DNA of 64,000 nt from Sycobia sp. Sy_11 (lineage: Eukaryota; Arthropoda; Insecta; Hymenoptera; Epichrysomallidae): positions 758,501 through 822,500 of the forward strand of contig JACCIC010000216.1 in NCBI GenBank assembly GCA_018907035.1, in the 5' to 3' direction. Below the pieces are notes generated by a model. That model was not told the DNA's origin. It was given only the letters and a program-made list of their open reading frames with translations, and made no database searches. Shown piece by piece: positions 55,170 through 64,000 of the stretch. Positions within the stretch are counted from its first letter, which is position 1. Every line of letters begins with the position of its first letter. The position numbers and the translations under genes were made by a program.

Positions 55170-55723
55170 AATAATTTCGTTGGGATTTTGATTCACCAAA
55201 ATGCCTAATTTCTCTCTCAGAGTAGAACGTAGCCTTTCGATTGAACCATTAGATCTGTGTCTGTTGACGGTCGTTTGGTGGTATTCGATCTTATGAATTT
55301 TGCAAAATTCTCTAAATACTGCCGAGTTAAACTCACTTCCATTGTAGTAATTTTGTCGGGAAACCCATGGTCAGATACGAAATGTCTTAATTTATTTAAT
55401 ACTTTAATAGCATTTCCGTCGGATAAAAGATAAGATTCAGCGTATTTCGAAAAGATGTCAATTATAGTCAGAAATTTTTCTTTATTCACGTGAAAAATAT
55501 CTATATGTATATGTTGAAGTGGTCTGTTAGCAATAATGGGGCCGTAATTTTCAGTCTTATAGGATCTTCTCTCATATTTATGTTCTAAACATACTTCCTG
55601 TTGATTAATATATTTCTGCATAATTCTCTCCATGTTTAGTACATAAAATTTCTTCTTAAAATGCGCTGTTGCTTCTTGCATGCCATTGTGATTTTTGTCA
55701 TGGTATTCTTTGAGTTTCTTCAT
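55170..55723 (-). pseudogene. errantivirus-like integrase, zinc-binding and core part
   Basis: The open stretch from 55723 reads [24 protein letters not shown] and [17 protein letters not shown], then the core start [31 protein letters not shown] (first Asp), and [11 protein letters not shown] near the second. The next part is in another frame and stops at the mariner. It is a Ty3/gypsy-type integrase. Confidence 0.78.
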
Positions 55724-55729
55724 AAAATT

Positions 55730-56190
55730 ATTTTGACTTATTGAAGGTGTATAGACGTTTGTTTTTACAAATTTCAGCCTTTCATTAAAATGTTCCTTTA
55801 ATATCCTATAAATAACGATTTCTAATTCCTTATTTTCGAAATAAATTCCGTATTGTTTGTTGGGTTTAACGTTTTCGTTTAGAAATTTTAGTAATTGCGC
55901 TTCTACGTCCTTTTGATTGATTTTTACTATAAATTGTCATAGTCTTTACCATGCTTCAATATTATACTGTAATTGAAAGTGTGAAGATTTCTCTCGCTTA
56001 TCGGTAGTGAAAAGACCGGATCTTCGTCTGCAGTATGCACAGTTACAGCTTCGCCATCGAGCTCTTCGATCGAGCGAAGTGCAATATCAGGTGCTTCTGG
56101 TATAATTGAAAATGAATCCTCATTGTCCTCTTGGGTTTTTAGTTCAATTCTGCTTAATGCGTCAGCTACATTATTCTCCTTGCCTTTTTT
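55730..56190 (-). pseudogene. pol spacer between RNase H and integrase
   Basis: The stretch joins RNase H and integrase in an element of this type, but I see only short broken frames (for example an Asp/Glu-rich piece near 56040-56130). No separate gene is supported. Confidence 0.45.
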
Positions 56191-56193
56191 TTA

Positions 56194-56487
56194 TTACATT
56201 TCGAAATCGTATTCCTCCAGTTTTATTTTCCATCGAATTAATCTCGCATTTGGTGTTTTTAGGGAACAGAGCTCGGTTAGTGGTTTATGATCTGTTTCAA
56301 TAATAAATTTTTCTCCATAAACATATGGTCTAAAGTGCCTACATGCTTCTACGATTGCGAGTAATTCTTTCTCAATCGTAGAATAATTTTGCTCCGCTGC
56401 ATTCACTGTTTGATTTTGATTGATTTTCGCAATTAATTTTATTATCCTTTTTAAGAACTCTGGTGAGTGGCTTCGAAATTTTTGCAT
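56194..56487 (-). pseudogene. errantivirus-like RNase H
   Basis: The frame reads NYSTIEKELLAIVEACRHFRPYVYG (catalytic Glu) and FIIETDHKPLTELCSLK (catalytic Asp), the gypsy-type RNase H core. It overlaps the end of the RT frame in another frame, so the single pol frame has been shifted around 56400-56490, and the first catalytic part is missing. Confidence 0.78.
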
Positions 56488-57277
56488 AATCTTTGATAAA
56501 TCTTCGGTAAAAACCGGTAAGTCCTAAGAATGATTTTACTTCTTTTTGCGTTTTTGGGATAGGGTATTTGATTATAGATTTAATTTTTTCAGGGTTCGGT
56601 TTAATTCCTTCCCGTATTATGATATAGCCTAAAAATGGGACTTCTTTCCTTAAGAATTCGCTTTTGTCTGGTTGAATTTTTAGTTCGTAATTTTTTAATT
56701 CGTCGAAAATCAGTTTTAAATGTTGTAGATGTTCTTGGAGAGATTTAGAAAATACGACAATGTCGTCCATATAGACGAAACAAAATTTGTGTAAATATTT
56801 CCTTAAAACTTTATCCATCATTCTTTGAAAAGTTGCAGGGCCGTTTTTTAAATCGAACGGCATACGAACATGTTCGTAATATCCGTTTTCAACAGTAAAG
56901 ACTGTTTTTTCTATTGAATTATTATTAAGCGGTATTTGATGGAAACCTTGTGCCAAATCTAATGTAGAGATATATGTACATTTGCCTAAATTCTCTAAAA
57001 TTTCATGCATTCTAGGTAGAGGGTTCTTGTCCTCAATGCTTTTATCGTTGAGTTTTCGATAATCTATCACCATCCTCCACTTCTTTTTTCCACTTGCATC
57101 TTGCTTTTTGAGAACAAGCCAAACGGGCGAAACGTACGGTGAATTACTTGGCCGTATTATTTCGTCGTTTAATAACTTTCTTATTTCCTCCTGTATAGCT
57201 TTCTTCAAATGATACGGATACCTAAAACTCTTGAGATATATTGAGTGATCGTCTCTCGTTTTTATAGTATGAGTCAC
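56372..57277 (-). pseudogene. errantivirus-like reverse transcriptase
   Basis: The 301-residue open stretch is the best-preserved pol part: EIRKLLNDEIIRPSNSPYVSP, WRMVIDYRKLND, TLDLAQGFHQIPL, MPFDLKNGPATFQRMMDKVL and FCFVYMDDIVVFSKS with the YMDD active site, then FLGYIIIREGIKPNPEKI and FLGLTGFYRRFI. It would copy element RNA into DNA. The frame is lost after 56372. Confidence 0.85.
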
Positions 57278-57340
57278 TGCTGTGGTTGCAGATAGCTTAT
57301 CGTTTTCGCTGTAGAAGCAGTCTTTATACCTGTAGCATAG

Positions 57341-58305
57341 TCAGATAATTTTTTCCTTTTTTTCATTATTCATATGATCAGTCCTTATTTGCATTTTTAT
57401 TTCTTGATGATGATTTAGAGTCGTCTCTTTACATTTTTCTGGTAAGTTATGTAAATAATTTATTTCAAACTTTGCTGTACTGAACATCTGAGTTTTATAA
57501 TTTATATTTGCTTGTAATTTTCGCAAATCTTTATGTCCAATTAAGCAGTCATACGCAGAGTGCCATGATGTTATTAAAAAGGTGATTGGTGTATTATCTC
57601 CGAATTCGTGTAAAATTGGGAATATAAGTGCGTCTGTACCTTATATTACCTTATGCACTGATTTAACTTCAAAATTATGTGGAAAGATATATTTGGAAAA
57701 TAATTTATAGGCTATTTTTGGGTTAATAATTGAAGACGAGGCTCCAGAATCTATGAGAATTTTTAACGGTGGATTTTGTTTTATTATGTGGGGTAATTGG
57801 GGACAATTTCCAATATTATTCAAATTTACTACCTCTCCTTCTTGAAAATTTTCATAGGTTAAATTTTGCTCTTCGAGACAAGATGTTTCATCCTGCATTT
57901 GCTCTTCGTTTGGGAGTTCTCCCGTATAAATTTCCTCTTCTGGTATGTTTTTTTGATTATGTAATTCTTCCGAAAGAAAATCCGGTGGGCCGGTGCTTTT
58001 GAAAAAGTTACTGCCTCTTGGTCGTATATTATTCGATGTCGCTGAATTGATATTCCGACCAAAATTATTATTTGGCGGGCTCGTATTTCGGGTTCTTATC
58101 GACATTGGAGTCGATTGATAATTTTGTTGTCTAGTATTATTAAAATTTTGTTTAAAATTATTTCCAAAGGTGTTTCCAATGTTTGTGGATCTAAAATTAG
58201 GTTGCACTTACGGGGCTGAGAATACATTTCTATTTTCGGGCGTATTAAATGGGTTAAAAGTCCTTGCATTTGTAGGTGCACTAAGTGAGTTAATAGTTCT
58301 CGAAT
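57341..58305 (-). pseudogene. errantivirus-like gag end and protease
   Basis: 58207-57641 is Asn/Gln/Arg-rich, typical of the end of gag in this group, and its last third contains LKILIDSGASSSIINP, the aspartic protease motif. 57526-57341 is the protease-to-RT linker in another frame. The protein is interrupted near 58210 and 57640. Confidence 0.7.
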
Positions 58306-58968
58306 TTAGGGATGTATTAAATAGATTTGTATTCCTAGAATTATTAAAGTTACTAGGTTTAGGTTTATTTTCTCTGATTCTTTCAAATTGAGAAATTCAG
58401 CTTGTTGTTTATGATTATCAAGCTTCCTACATTTGATTAAACAAGCTTCGATATCGTCTAGATCGAAGTGTGTTAAATGTGAGTGATATGGCTCCTTTAT
58501 GCCGTTAATAAAAGTATTTCGTGCCATATTTTCATAAAATTCAAATTTCATTTGCTTTAAATTAGCATCTTGAACATTCAATTGAATATGTTCTTTTAAT
58601 TTATTTAAACGTAGTATTATTTCGTCAGCGTATTTATCCAAATGTTGATTAGATAATTGATAACACGTCGTCAATTTATTAAATAATAAATCCTCCGAAC
58701 TAGGATCACTATATCTATTTATTAAAATTCTTTTGCATTCGTCCCATGTTGCGGGATTATTTGCAACAATCAAATCTAAAGCGTCACCATATATTCTCGA
58801 TTTAATCAGCGCCAACAAAGATCCATTTATCGTGTCATCATTTGTGGCTAAAGCATCTATAAATTTATCACAAGTTTGCAAAAAATGCGAAAGAAGTTTT
58901 GTTCCTCCTTCGTATTTTGGGATCGCGTCGCGCCATATATTCAATCTAAGTTTAAATTGTTCCGCCAT
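58306..58968 (-). pseudogene. errantivirus-like gag N-terminal part
   Basis: The 220-residue frame starts at an ATG (58968) and is open. It has FLQTCDKFIDAL, IKSRIYGDALDLI, WDECKRILINRYSD, and TFINGIKEPYHSHLTHFDLDDIEACLIKCRKLDNHKQQAEFL, the capsid-like pattern of errantivirus Gag. The frame ends at a stop at 58306, and downstream parts are shifted. No zinc knuckle is visible, which is usual for this group. Confidence 0.82.
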
Positions 58969-59006
58969 TTTATTAAATACGTTCGTTTTTCTTTTCTTTC
59001 AACAAT

Positions 59007-59007
<1 letters not shown>

Positions 59008-59036
<29 letters not shown>
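59008..59036. repeat. (TA)n microsatellite in the gag leader
   Basis: Perfect TA tract of about 29 bp just upstream of the gag ATG on the - strand. Confidence 0.9.
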
Positions 59037-59041
<5 letters not shown>

Positions 59042-59227
59042 TTATTTGGATAGATTGGGTTAAGGAATTTCAAAGACTCACTGTTTATTCTTTGAAGATT
59101 CCAGATGACTTTCTGCGTGTAGGTGGGACCTGAGTTGCACGTGATGGGGTTGAAACACCCACTGCCTCCTTGTCGTTGATTTCCTTCACGAAGTTTGGAG
59201 GTGAATCCTAATTCAGCAGCTTCACAG

Positions 59228-59245
59228 TATCCTGTCCGCAGCGCC
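59228..59245 (-). promoter_or_regulatory. primer-binding site, tRNA-Ser-like
   Basis: Directly inside the LTR edge the - strand reads (T)GGCGCTGCGGACAGGATAC. The first bases and the GGATAC end resemble the serine-tRNA site of errantiviruses such as 17.6 and 297, with several mismatches in the middle. Confidence 0.5.
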
Positions 59246-59318
59246 AGTTAAATAACTATATTTTGAGAACCCAAATTTTTACGAACGAATACGCGAGAAA
59301 CACAAAATATTGATTATC
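59246..59318 (-). repeat. 5' LTR remnant of the endogenous retrovirus
   Basis: The first 70 bp from AGTTAAATAACT match 46850 onward, then the match ends abruptly where MITE-family sequence begins. The promoter-bearing part of the LTR is therefore missing. Confidence 0.75.
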
Positions 59319-59329
59319 TGTGTTCTTCA

Positions 59330-59500
59330 ATATGGACTTTATACCGTCTTAAAACCTGTTTAAGCGCGCCGTTTAATATATAAGAATATCGGTAATGATT
59401 ATCCAGGCCATTTATTATGGAGGGTAGAGAGAAGTAGTGAAAACTTCGCTCGCTTTATATGAGAAAAGCTTATCAAAAATTAGCCGGAAATTATCATTCA
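59330..59500 (+). mobile_element. MITE-like element, partial copy D
   Basis: TTCAATATGG, AAGCGCGC and TTTAATATAT match the middle of copy A near 1970-2015. GGAGGGTAGAGAGAAGTAGTGAAAACT and GAGAAAAGCTTATCAAAAATTAGCC match copy C. The order differs from copy C and the right end is missing. Confidence 0.55.
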
Positions 59501-59510
59501 GATTTTTCAG

Positions 59511-59540
59511 ATGGCTGCGCTCGTACGCGAGCGCAGCCAT
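59511..59540. repeat. perfect hairpin, 13-bp stem with 4-base loop
   Basis: ATGGCTGCGCTCG-TACG-CGAGCGCAGCCAT is self-complementary over 13 bp. It is strikingly GC-rich for this window and lies between the partial MITE and a purine-rich stretch. Confidence 0.8.
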
Positions 59541-59973
59541 TCGATCGATGGTATGCCAGAGATAGAAGGAGAGAGATAGACGGAAGAAAGGAAGGACGAG
59601 AGGACGCCCTGAACGAGAGGAGGCTACAGCACAGTCGACGCCGCGGCAAGTAGCTCCTCCATTTTATATATAGTTCAAGTGCGCGTCTGACCATAAGTGC
59701 GCACCATCGCTATACGGCGCCACGTGCCCTGTAGTATGGATAGTATGCGTCGCGCTCCCCTTTCCTCTCCCGGCTTTGATCCACCCTCCTGTGCGCGGCA
59801 CGCTCCTAGGTGTTTGTGAATTATAATACAACATGAATTATAATAATGGACAGTGTAATGTTAAATAAATGTGAAATTTTTACTGATAATGCGAAATCGG
59901 AATTATCTTTATTCCTCCCTTTCCTCGTGATACGTAAATATGTACTCTGGAGTAAAACCCAGGTTATAATACC

Positions 59974-59978
<5 letters not shown>
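59541..59978. other. unassigned, includes a repeat shared with 31130-31190
   Basis: 59640-59690 resembles 31135-31190. The rest is moderately GC-rich without an open frame of note. A (TA)n tract follows at about 59979-60013. Confidence 0.4.
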
Positions 59979-60013
<35 letters not shown>

Positions 60014-60018
<5 letters not shown>

Positions 60019-60135
60019 TAGCACACTAGTTGAGGTTATGCCCGAGATAATAATTTAATCAATTTATTAAACAGTTGAAAAATATTTATAATAAATACTC
60101 TATCTATAAATTTATATTCCTAAAGATAATTTTAC
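60014..60135 (-). mobile_element. Helitron 3' end, reverse orientation
   Basis: On the - strand GATAGGTAAAATTATCTTTAGG, AGATAGAGTATTTATTATAAAT and ATTATTATCTCGGGC..., ending CAACTAGTG, match the Helitron 3' regions at 10680-10819 and 31720-31870. The terminal hairpin is degraded, but CTAGT is kept and a (TA)n tract follows. Confidence 0.55.
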
Positions 60136-60248
60136 CTATCAAGGCTTTCATATGAAAAACTGCTACCACAATGTCCACTTCAAAAAAAAAATATTTTGCA
60201 GACCATTTTTTGTTTAAAGTTCATTTATTATCAGTTATTTAATTTCTT

Positions 60249-60975
60249 AAGAGGCGAACTTAGTTTCCGATCTTTATTAACGGCAAAAAGGACATTTATG
60301 ATGGAAAATGAATAATGTTAGCGTAATCAAAATATATTCCGTCGTTTTCTACTATTTTTTCTGATCTTTCTGGCAATATGGCGATATCATGGCGAAAGAA
60401 CGATGGCGCTTTGGAGGCGATCCAATCATCCAAATATTCTCGAACTTTTTGAACATGTCGAAAGTGCATATCAACAAGGTTGTCCTACATCGATCGAAAC
60501 TAATCTGACTCTAACTAATCTGACTATTAACTTATTAGCGAGTTTTTTCTACGTTTGAGCTGAGTTTTCGTCCAATAATGCTTATAGTTCACTATATTCA
60601 TACTTTGGTTGTCTAGAATGTCTTACAAATGTCGGTTGTTATTAACATTTTAAAATCGCTGAAACCACTCTTTACATGCTGTAAGCAATGGAGCTTCTTC
60701 GTCGTTACATTCTTGAAGCAATCGAAAAGTTTCTGCTGCACTTTTTTTCTAATCAAAAAAGTACAAGAAGACATGTCGAAAAAACCATTTAAGACGATTC
60801 ATTTTTCACTGGTCAAAAAGTTATAATGTTTATACAAATGATAGCGCCTATTAACTGAATTTTATTGGTAAATGCCAAAACTAAGAAATAAGTACTAGGT
60901 CCGACACATCTGACTTTTCGTACTATTTATATCGCCATCGAAACGTGAAGGTTGAAAACTAAGTTTACCTCCTAA
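60249..60975 (-). mobile_element. mariner with internal deletion
   Basis: The ends (A)AGAGGCGAACTTAGTTTCCGA at left and AAACTAAGTTTACCTCCTAA at right are imperfect inverted repeats, and the length of about 730 bp is short of the usual 1.3 kb. On the - strand the N-terminus (WFFRHVFLYFF, KSAAETFRLLQECN, ACKEWFQRF) is near 60650-60800. The C-terminus (REYLDDWIASKAPSFFRHDIAILPERSEKIVEN) is near 60330-60450. The catalytic middle is deleted. Same family as 27631-28075. Confidence 0.78.
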
Positions 60976-60995
60976 TGAAATACGAAAATATATAA

Positions 60996-61027
<32 letters not shown>

Positions 61028-61149
61028 CGTCTTACATGTAGCTTCTACAGGGAAATATTGTACTTTCGTGTTTGGACGATAAAATTTGATGTCCAGGATT
61101 CTCGGGACGTCTTCTATTGGGAATCTTTTGTTCAGACAATAAATAAGTT
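61028..61149 (+). repeat. Helitron minisatellite fragment, left part
   Basis: CTTCTACAGGGAAATATTGTACT, GATAAAATTTGATGTCCAGG and TCTCGGGACGTCTTCTA are units of the ~60-bp minisatellite at 9680-10340. A (TA)n tract precedes them as in the Helitron. The rest continues at 62663, after the solo LTR. Confidence 0.6.
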
Positions 61150-62658
61150 TGTAACGTTCCTAGCCCCCTCGGGATAGCCTACGCGGTATCTTCCCAGGGT
61201 AGTTTGAGAGGGGAGGAAGTTTTTCAGGATCGGGCGGCGTTTTCAGGAAAATAATTTTACAAGAACACAGTATAAATTTTTTTATAACAAAAATATTTAT
61301 TTATTTGTGAAAAATAAGCCAGTTCCTCTATCTACAGCATTCTGTAACAAATAAATATAAACACAAAAATAATTAATAACGGTAATTTACTGCTAGATCT
61401 ATATTTTTATTTAAGCTAATTTTGCGCTATTTTCCGCAATGTCTTTAATATTCGGCGCTATTTACCGCACGAATACCCGGTGTTATTTTCCACGCTGGGA
61501 ACTAATGAACCGAGACGGGTTGATTTTAAATGGAATAAAAAATAAGAAATACTTAACTCCGCTGGTCTTTTGAGGAGCGCCTCGCAACCAGGATCAAGAG
61601 CTAAGGGAAGAGTTTCTAGTCGGGATAAGTAAACTGCTGGTCTTTTGAGGAGCGCTTCGCAACAGAGATCAAGTTAATAATTTCGGAGAGGAATTTTAAA
61701 AATCAGGATTAATTCGAGCTCTGGAAAGATTCTAGCTACGGGAGGAGTTCGTGTGAAACAACTTCGGGGCAGTTGGTTCACCGGGCGAACTGCCGATTTT
61801 GCCTTTTGCAGGCCCTTTTATAATGAAATAATTGGATAATTCCGTCGCTGCTCGTTTAATTTCGGACGAGGCGCCGAATTATAATAATTATATTAACAAT
61901 AATAATAATTACAATAATAATAATAATCAATAATAATTATAATAATTATTGTTTTATATTTTGTTATTATTTGCAGCCGGTGTGCTGCACATAGTAATAA
62001 TATACATGTGTACAAGTTTAAACATTTATTTACATATATTTATATATCATGCGTATATTAAATCGTTTGTATTAATTAATTTAATTAAATATAGCGGGTG
62101 CATTCGTTTTCGGACACCCGTTGTATATACTGGAATTCGCGCGTTCGCTAGATTCGTTGCGGCTCAGGCTGTTTAGTGAGAGTGTGCAGTAGTGTGCGTG
62201 CGGCACGTATTAGAGGGGATAGCGACCGCCGGTCTAATACATTGAACGCGCTCTCTCTCTTGCCGTGCGCAGTGTATCCCCTCTACGGCATACTCTGTAC
62301 TTAACTTAGTGGTAGAGAGAGAGACTAGATATCGTGTTCTCTCTCTACTTGTTCGAGTTTCCGCAGTTGCGACGACTACCTTCTCCAGTAGTCGTCGCGA
62401 CCTTTGCCCGTTTTCGGTGTTTATTCGGTGTATACGCGAGTTTTAATTTTATAATTGTAGAAATAATATATTTGATATATTATTTCTAATGATATTCGAT
62501 ATTATTTCTTGTGGCGTTTATACATCTAAGTCCATGTATGTATGTAAAATACATCCACCAAATTAGATGTAACACCATCTTAAGTATTTAAATTTTAACG
62601 CGTATAATAAATTCTTTGTTTGAAATGAATTTGCGCGGCCATGTTTTTGGCCGTCGCA
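61150..62658 (-). repeat. solo gypsy LTR (1.5 kb) with TSD AGTT
   Basis: It begins TGTAACGTTCCTAGCCCC and ends GGCCGTCGCA, with the 4-bp duplication AGTT at 61146-61149 and 62659-62662. It matches 18258-19951 in order and content, but has one block with two copies of the TTTTGAGGAGCG(C/T)(C/T)TCGC motif instead of four. No internal gypsy sequence is attached, so it is the product of LTR-LTR recombination. It interrupts a Helitron minisatellite. Confidence 0.92.
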
Positions 62659-62662
62659 AGTT

Positions 62663-62815
62663 TCGGAACGACTCTGCGGGAAGTTTCTAATTTTATTATT
62701 TAAATACCAAGACATTAGACGTCGTATTTTACTGCTCGCATACGAAACTATAATATTTCTCAGTACAAACGATACAGATCATATGTAAGGTGTATTATAT
62801 ATATACTACTATATA
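62663..62815 (+). other. flanking Helitron-minisatellite remainder and unassigned DNA
   Basis: TCGGAACGACTCTGCGGGAAGTTTC resembles the minisatellite unit (GGAACGACTTCTACAGGGAGTTT). It continues the sequence interrupted by the solo LTR. The rest to 62815 is unassigned. Confidence 0.5.
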
Positions 62816-62819
62816 CAAA

Positions 62820-64000
62820 CATGAATAAGACTTTTGAATTCAAACTTCTGGACAGATGTTTTTATTTTTCAGTTGTTAGTACTGTGTGCGTTATCTTTTA
62901 CAAATTTTACGCAATTATCTTCATTTGTCATATAGTTACATTTATATTTTTTCAACAAAGAAAAGTTGTCCCTTTGATTTTTATAATGTCGGAAATTATT
63001 CAACAAAGAAGTAGCATTAAATTTTGTACGCGAAATGAACTATCGACCGCCGAAACGTTCAGAATGTTGCAATAGGCTTTTGGCGAGAAGTCAATGTCAA
63101 GAGCAAGTGTTTTTCATTGACATAAATGGTTCAAAGAAGCTCTAGAACGCGTTGAAGACGCACCAAATCAAAGGTGGTCAAGGACATCTACTGATGGGCT
63201 ACATGTCGACGAAATCAAAAAATTGCTTCTGCAAAATCGTCGATTGACTAATACAGCGCTTGGTAATATTATTGGAATTTCCAATGGATCAGTCAACACC
63301 ACTTTCAAAGACATAATGTGCCTAAAAAGAGTGAGATATCGATTGGTGCTAAAAGCACTCCATTTTTTTGGAAAAAACAGCGTTGCATAGAGCTCAGTGA
63401 AACGATGCTGTCGGACTATCAGGACAACATGGAACGCATAGTAACTGGAGATGAGACTTGGGTCTACATTTAAGATCCAGAAACAATCGATCAATCGAGT
63501 GAAATTGTGCCAAAGGAGAACGGAGACCAAAAAGCACGACAAAGTAGCTCAAAAATTAAGGTTTTTCTCAATTAGCGTGGTGTGTTTCATTATAAATTCC
63601 TTCCAACCGGCCAAACGATTAACAAAGAATATTATTTGAGTATTATGTGTCGTTTGCAGGAAGCTATTTGTCTCAAAAGGCCAAATTTTTGGAAAGACAA
63701 CTCTTGGTTTTTGCATCACGATAATGCACTAGCTCATACTGCATTGATTTTACGTGAACATTTCGCTGAAAATTTAACCAATATCATCCCGCAACCACCA
63801 TACTTGATTGATTTAGCATCGTGTGACTTCTGGCTGTTCAGCAAATTCAAAAGATCACTTCGGGGACACGTTTTTGATTCGATTAAAGAAATAAAAGTGG
63901 AATAAAAGAAGGAACTGATAACCATTTCGGAATAGAAGTATAAAAAATGTTTTCAAAATTGGAAAAAGCGTTCTCATAGCTGCATTGCATACAGAAGGGA
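62820..64000 (+). mobile_element. mariner-family element, cut by the window end, transposase broken
   Basis: From about 62985 the frames read MSEIIQQRSSIKFCTRNELSTAETFRMLQ, a stop, then ALERVEDAPNQ, IKKLLLQNRRLTNTALGNIIGIS (helix-turn-helix), then a frame change. 63582-63905 holds FLHHDNALAHTALILREHF, PQPPYLIDLASCDFWLFSKFKRSLRGH (second and third catalytic region) and stops at 63903. The first catalytic region (ITGDETW-like) is near 63438. Several stops and shifts make it dead. It is a different mariner subfamily from 53898. The left end is not defined. Confidence 0.8.

Larger units (their letters stand above)
46850..59318 (-). mobile_element. errantivirus-like endogenous retrovirus with env, split by two later insertions
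   Basis: The outer LTR edge AGTTAAATGACTATATTTTGAG (46850) and its partner AGTTAAATAACTATATTTTGAG (59246) share about 70 bp. The LTR end TAACT/AGTTA is typical of insect errantiviruses. In transcript order come a primer-binding site, gag, protease, RT, RNase H, integrase, env and the 3' LTR. The integrase is split by a mariner (53898-55168) and env by a LOA-type retrotransposon (47682-52476). The 5' LTR is cut short at about 59318 by a MITE. All genes carry breaks, so it is an old, defective copy. Confidence 0.87.

Overview
This window looks like AT-rich insect nuclear DNA, most probably hymenopteran and perhaps ant; the family assignment is inference. Two single-copy host genes are recognisable: TADA1 (SAGA adaptor, 2821-3789, + strand) and UBLCP1 (ubiquitin-like-domain CTD phosphatase, 4575-6204, - strand, one intron). 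They lie tail to tail at the left end. Almost everything else is transposable-element debris with long microsatellites, and no ribosomal RNA, functional tRNA gene or CRISPR array is visible.

Layout. 1-95: 3' end of a mariner. 1650-2700: two head-to-head copies of a small terminal-inverted-repeat element (MITE). 2821-6204: the host genes. 6430-6900: a third MITE copy with a large (GA)n expansion. 7499-7698: a tRNA-derived SINE with 15-bp target duplications. 8471-10819: a piece of copia LTR, a hairpin-ended repeat and a non-autonomous Helitron carrying a ~60-bp minisatellite. 11515-13015: an AT-rich repeat in direct and inverted copies. 13020-25967: a nest in which a degenerate copia element (pol pieces 13020-14011 and 19956-20209, 3' LTR 25697-25967) is split by a Ty3/gypsy element (14016-19951, - strand, TSD GTTT) and by a shrunken Maverick/Polinton (20263-25653, TSD GCTCTA). 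The Polinton itself contains a LOA-type non-LTR fragment.

26-31 kb: a second pair of the hairpin repeat, a mariner remnant, and a 5'-truncated R1-clade retrotransposon abutting a (CA)n tract. 31.5-40.6 kb: a Helitron 3' end, a complete-ended mariner (33214-34449), a degenerate + strand gypsy element and two more mariner fragments. 40.9-46.8 kb: a gypsy-like LTR, a long-armed foldback element (43323-44444) and a copia-type LTR end with primer-binding site and leader. 46850-59318: an env-bearing errantivirus-like endogenous retrovirus (- strand), split by a 4.8-kb LOA-type retrotransposon (47682-52476, 11-bp TSD) and by an almost intact mariner (53898-55168). 59.3-64 kb: MITE, Helitron and mariner fragments, a solo gypsy LTR (61150-62658, TSD AGTT) and a mariner cut by the window end.

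The host genes are housekeeping genes. The rest reads as a layered insertion history that can be ordered from exact target-site duplications. The most unusual object is the 5.4-kb Polinton remnant, with both ends, a 6-bp duplication, a broken major capsid gene, an integrase-type chromodomain and a TATA-driven candidate spliced ORF.
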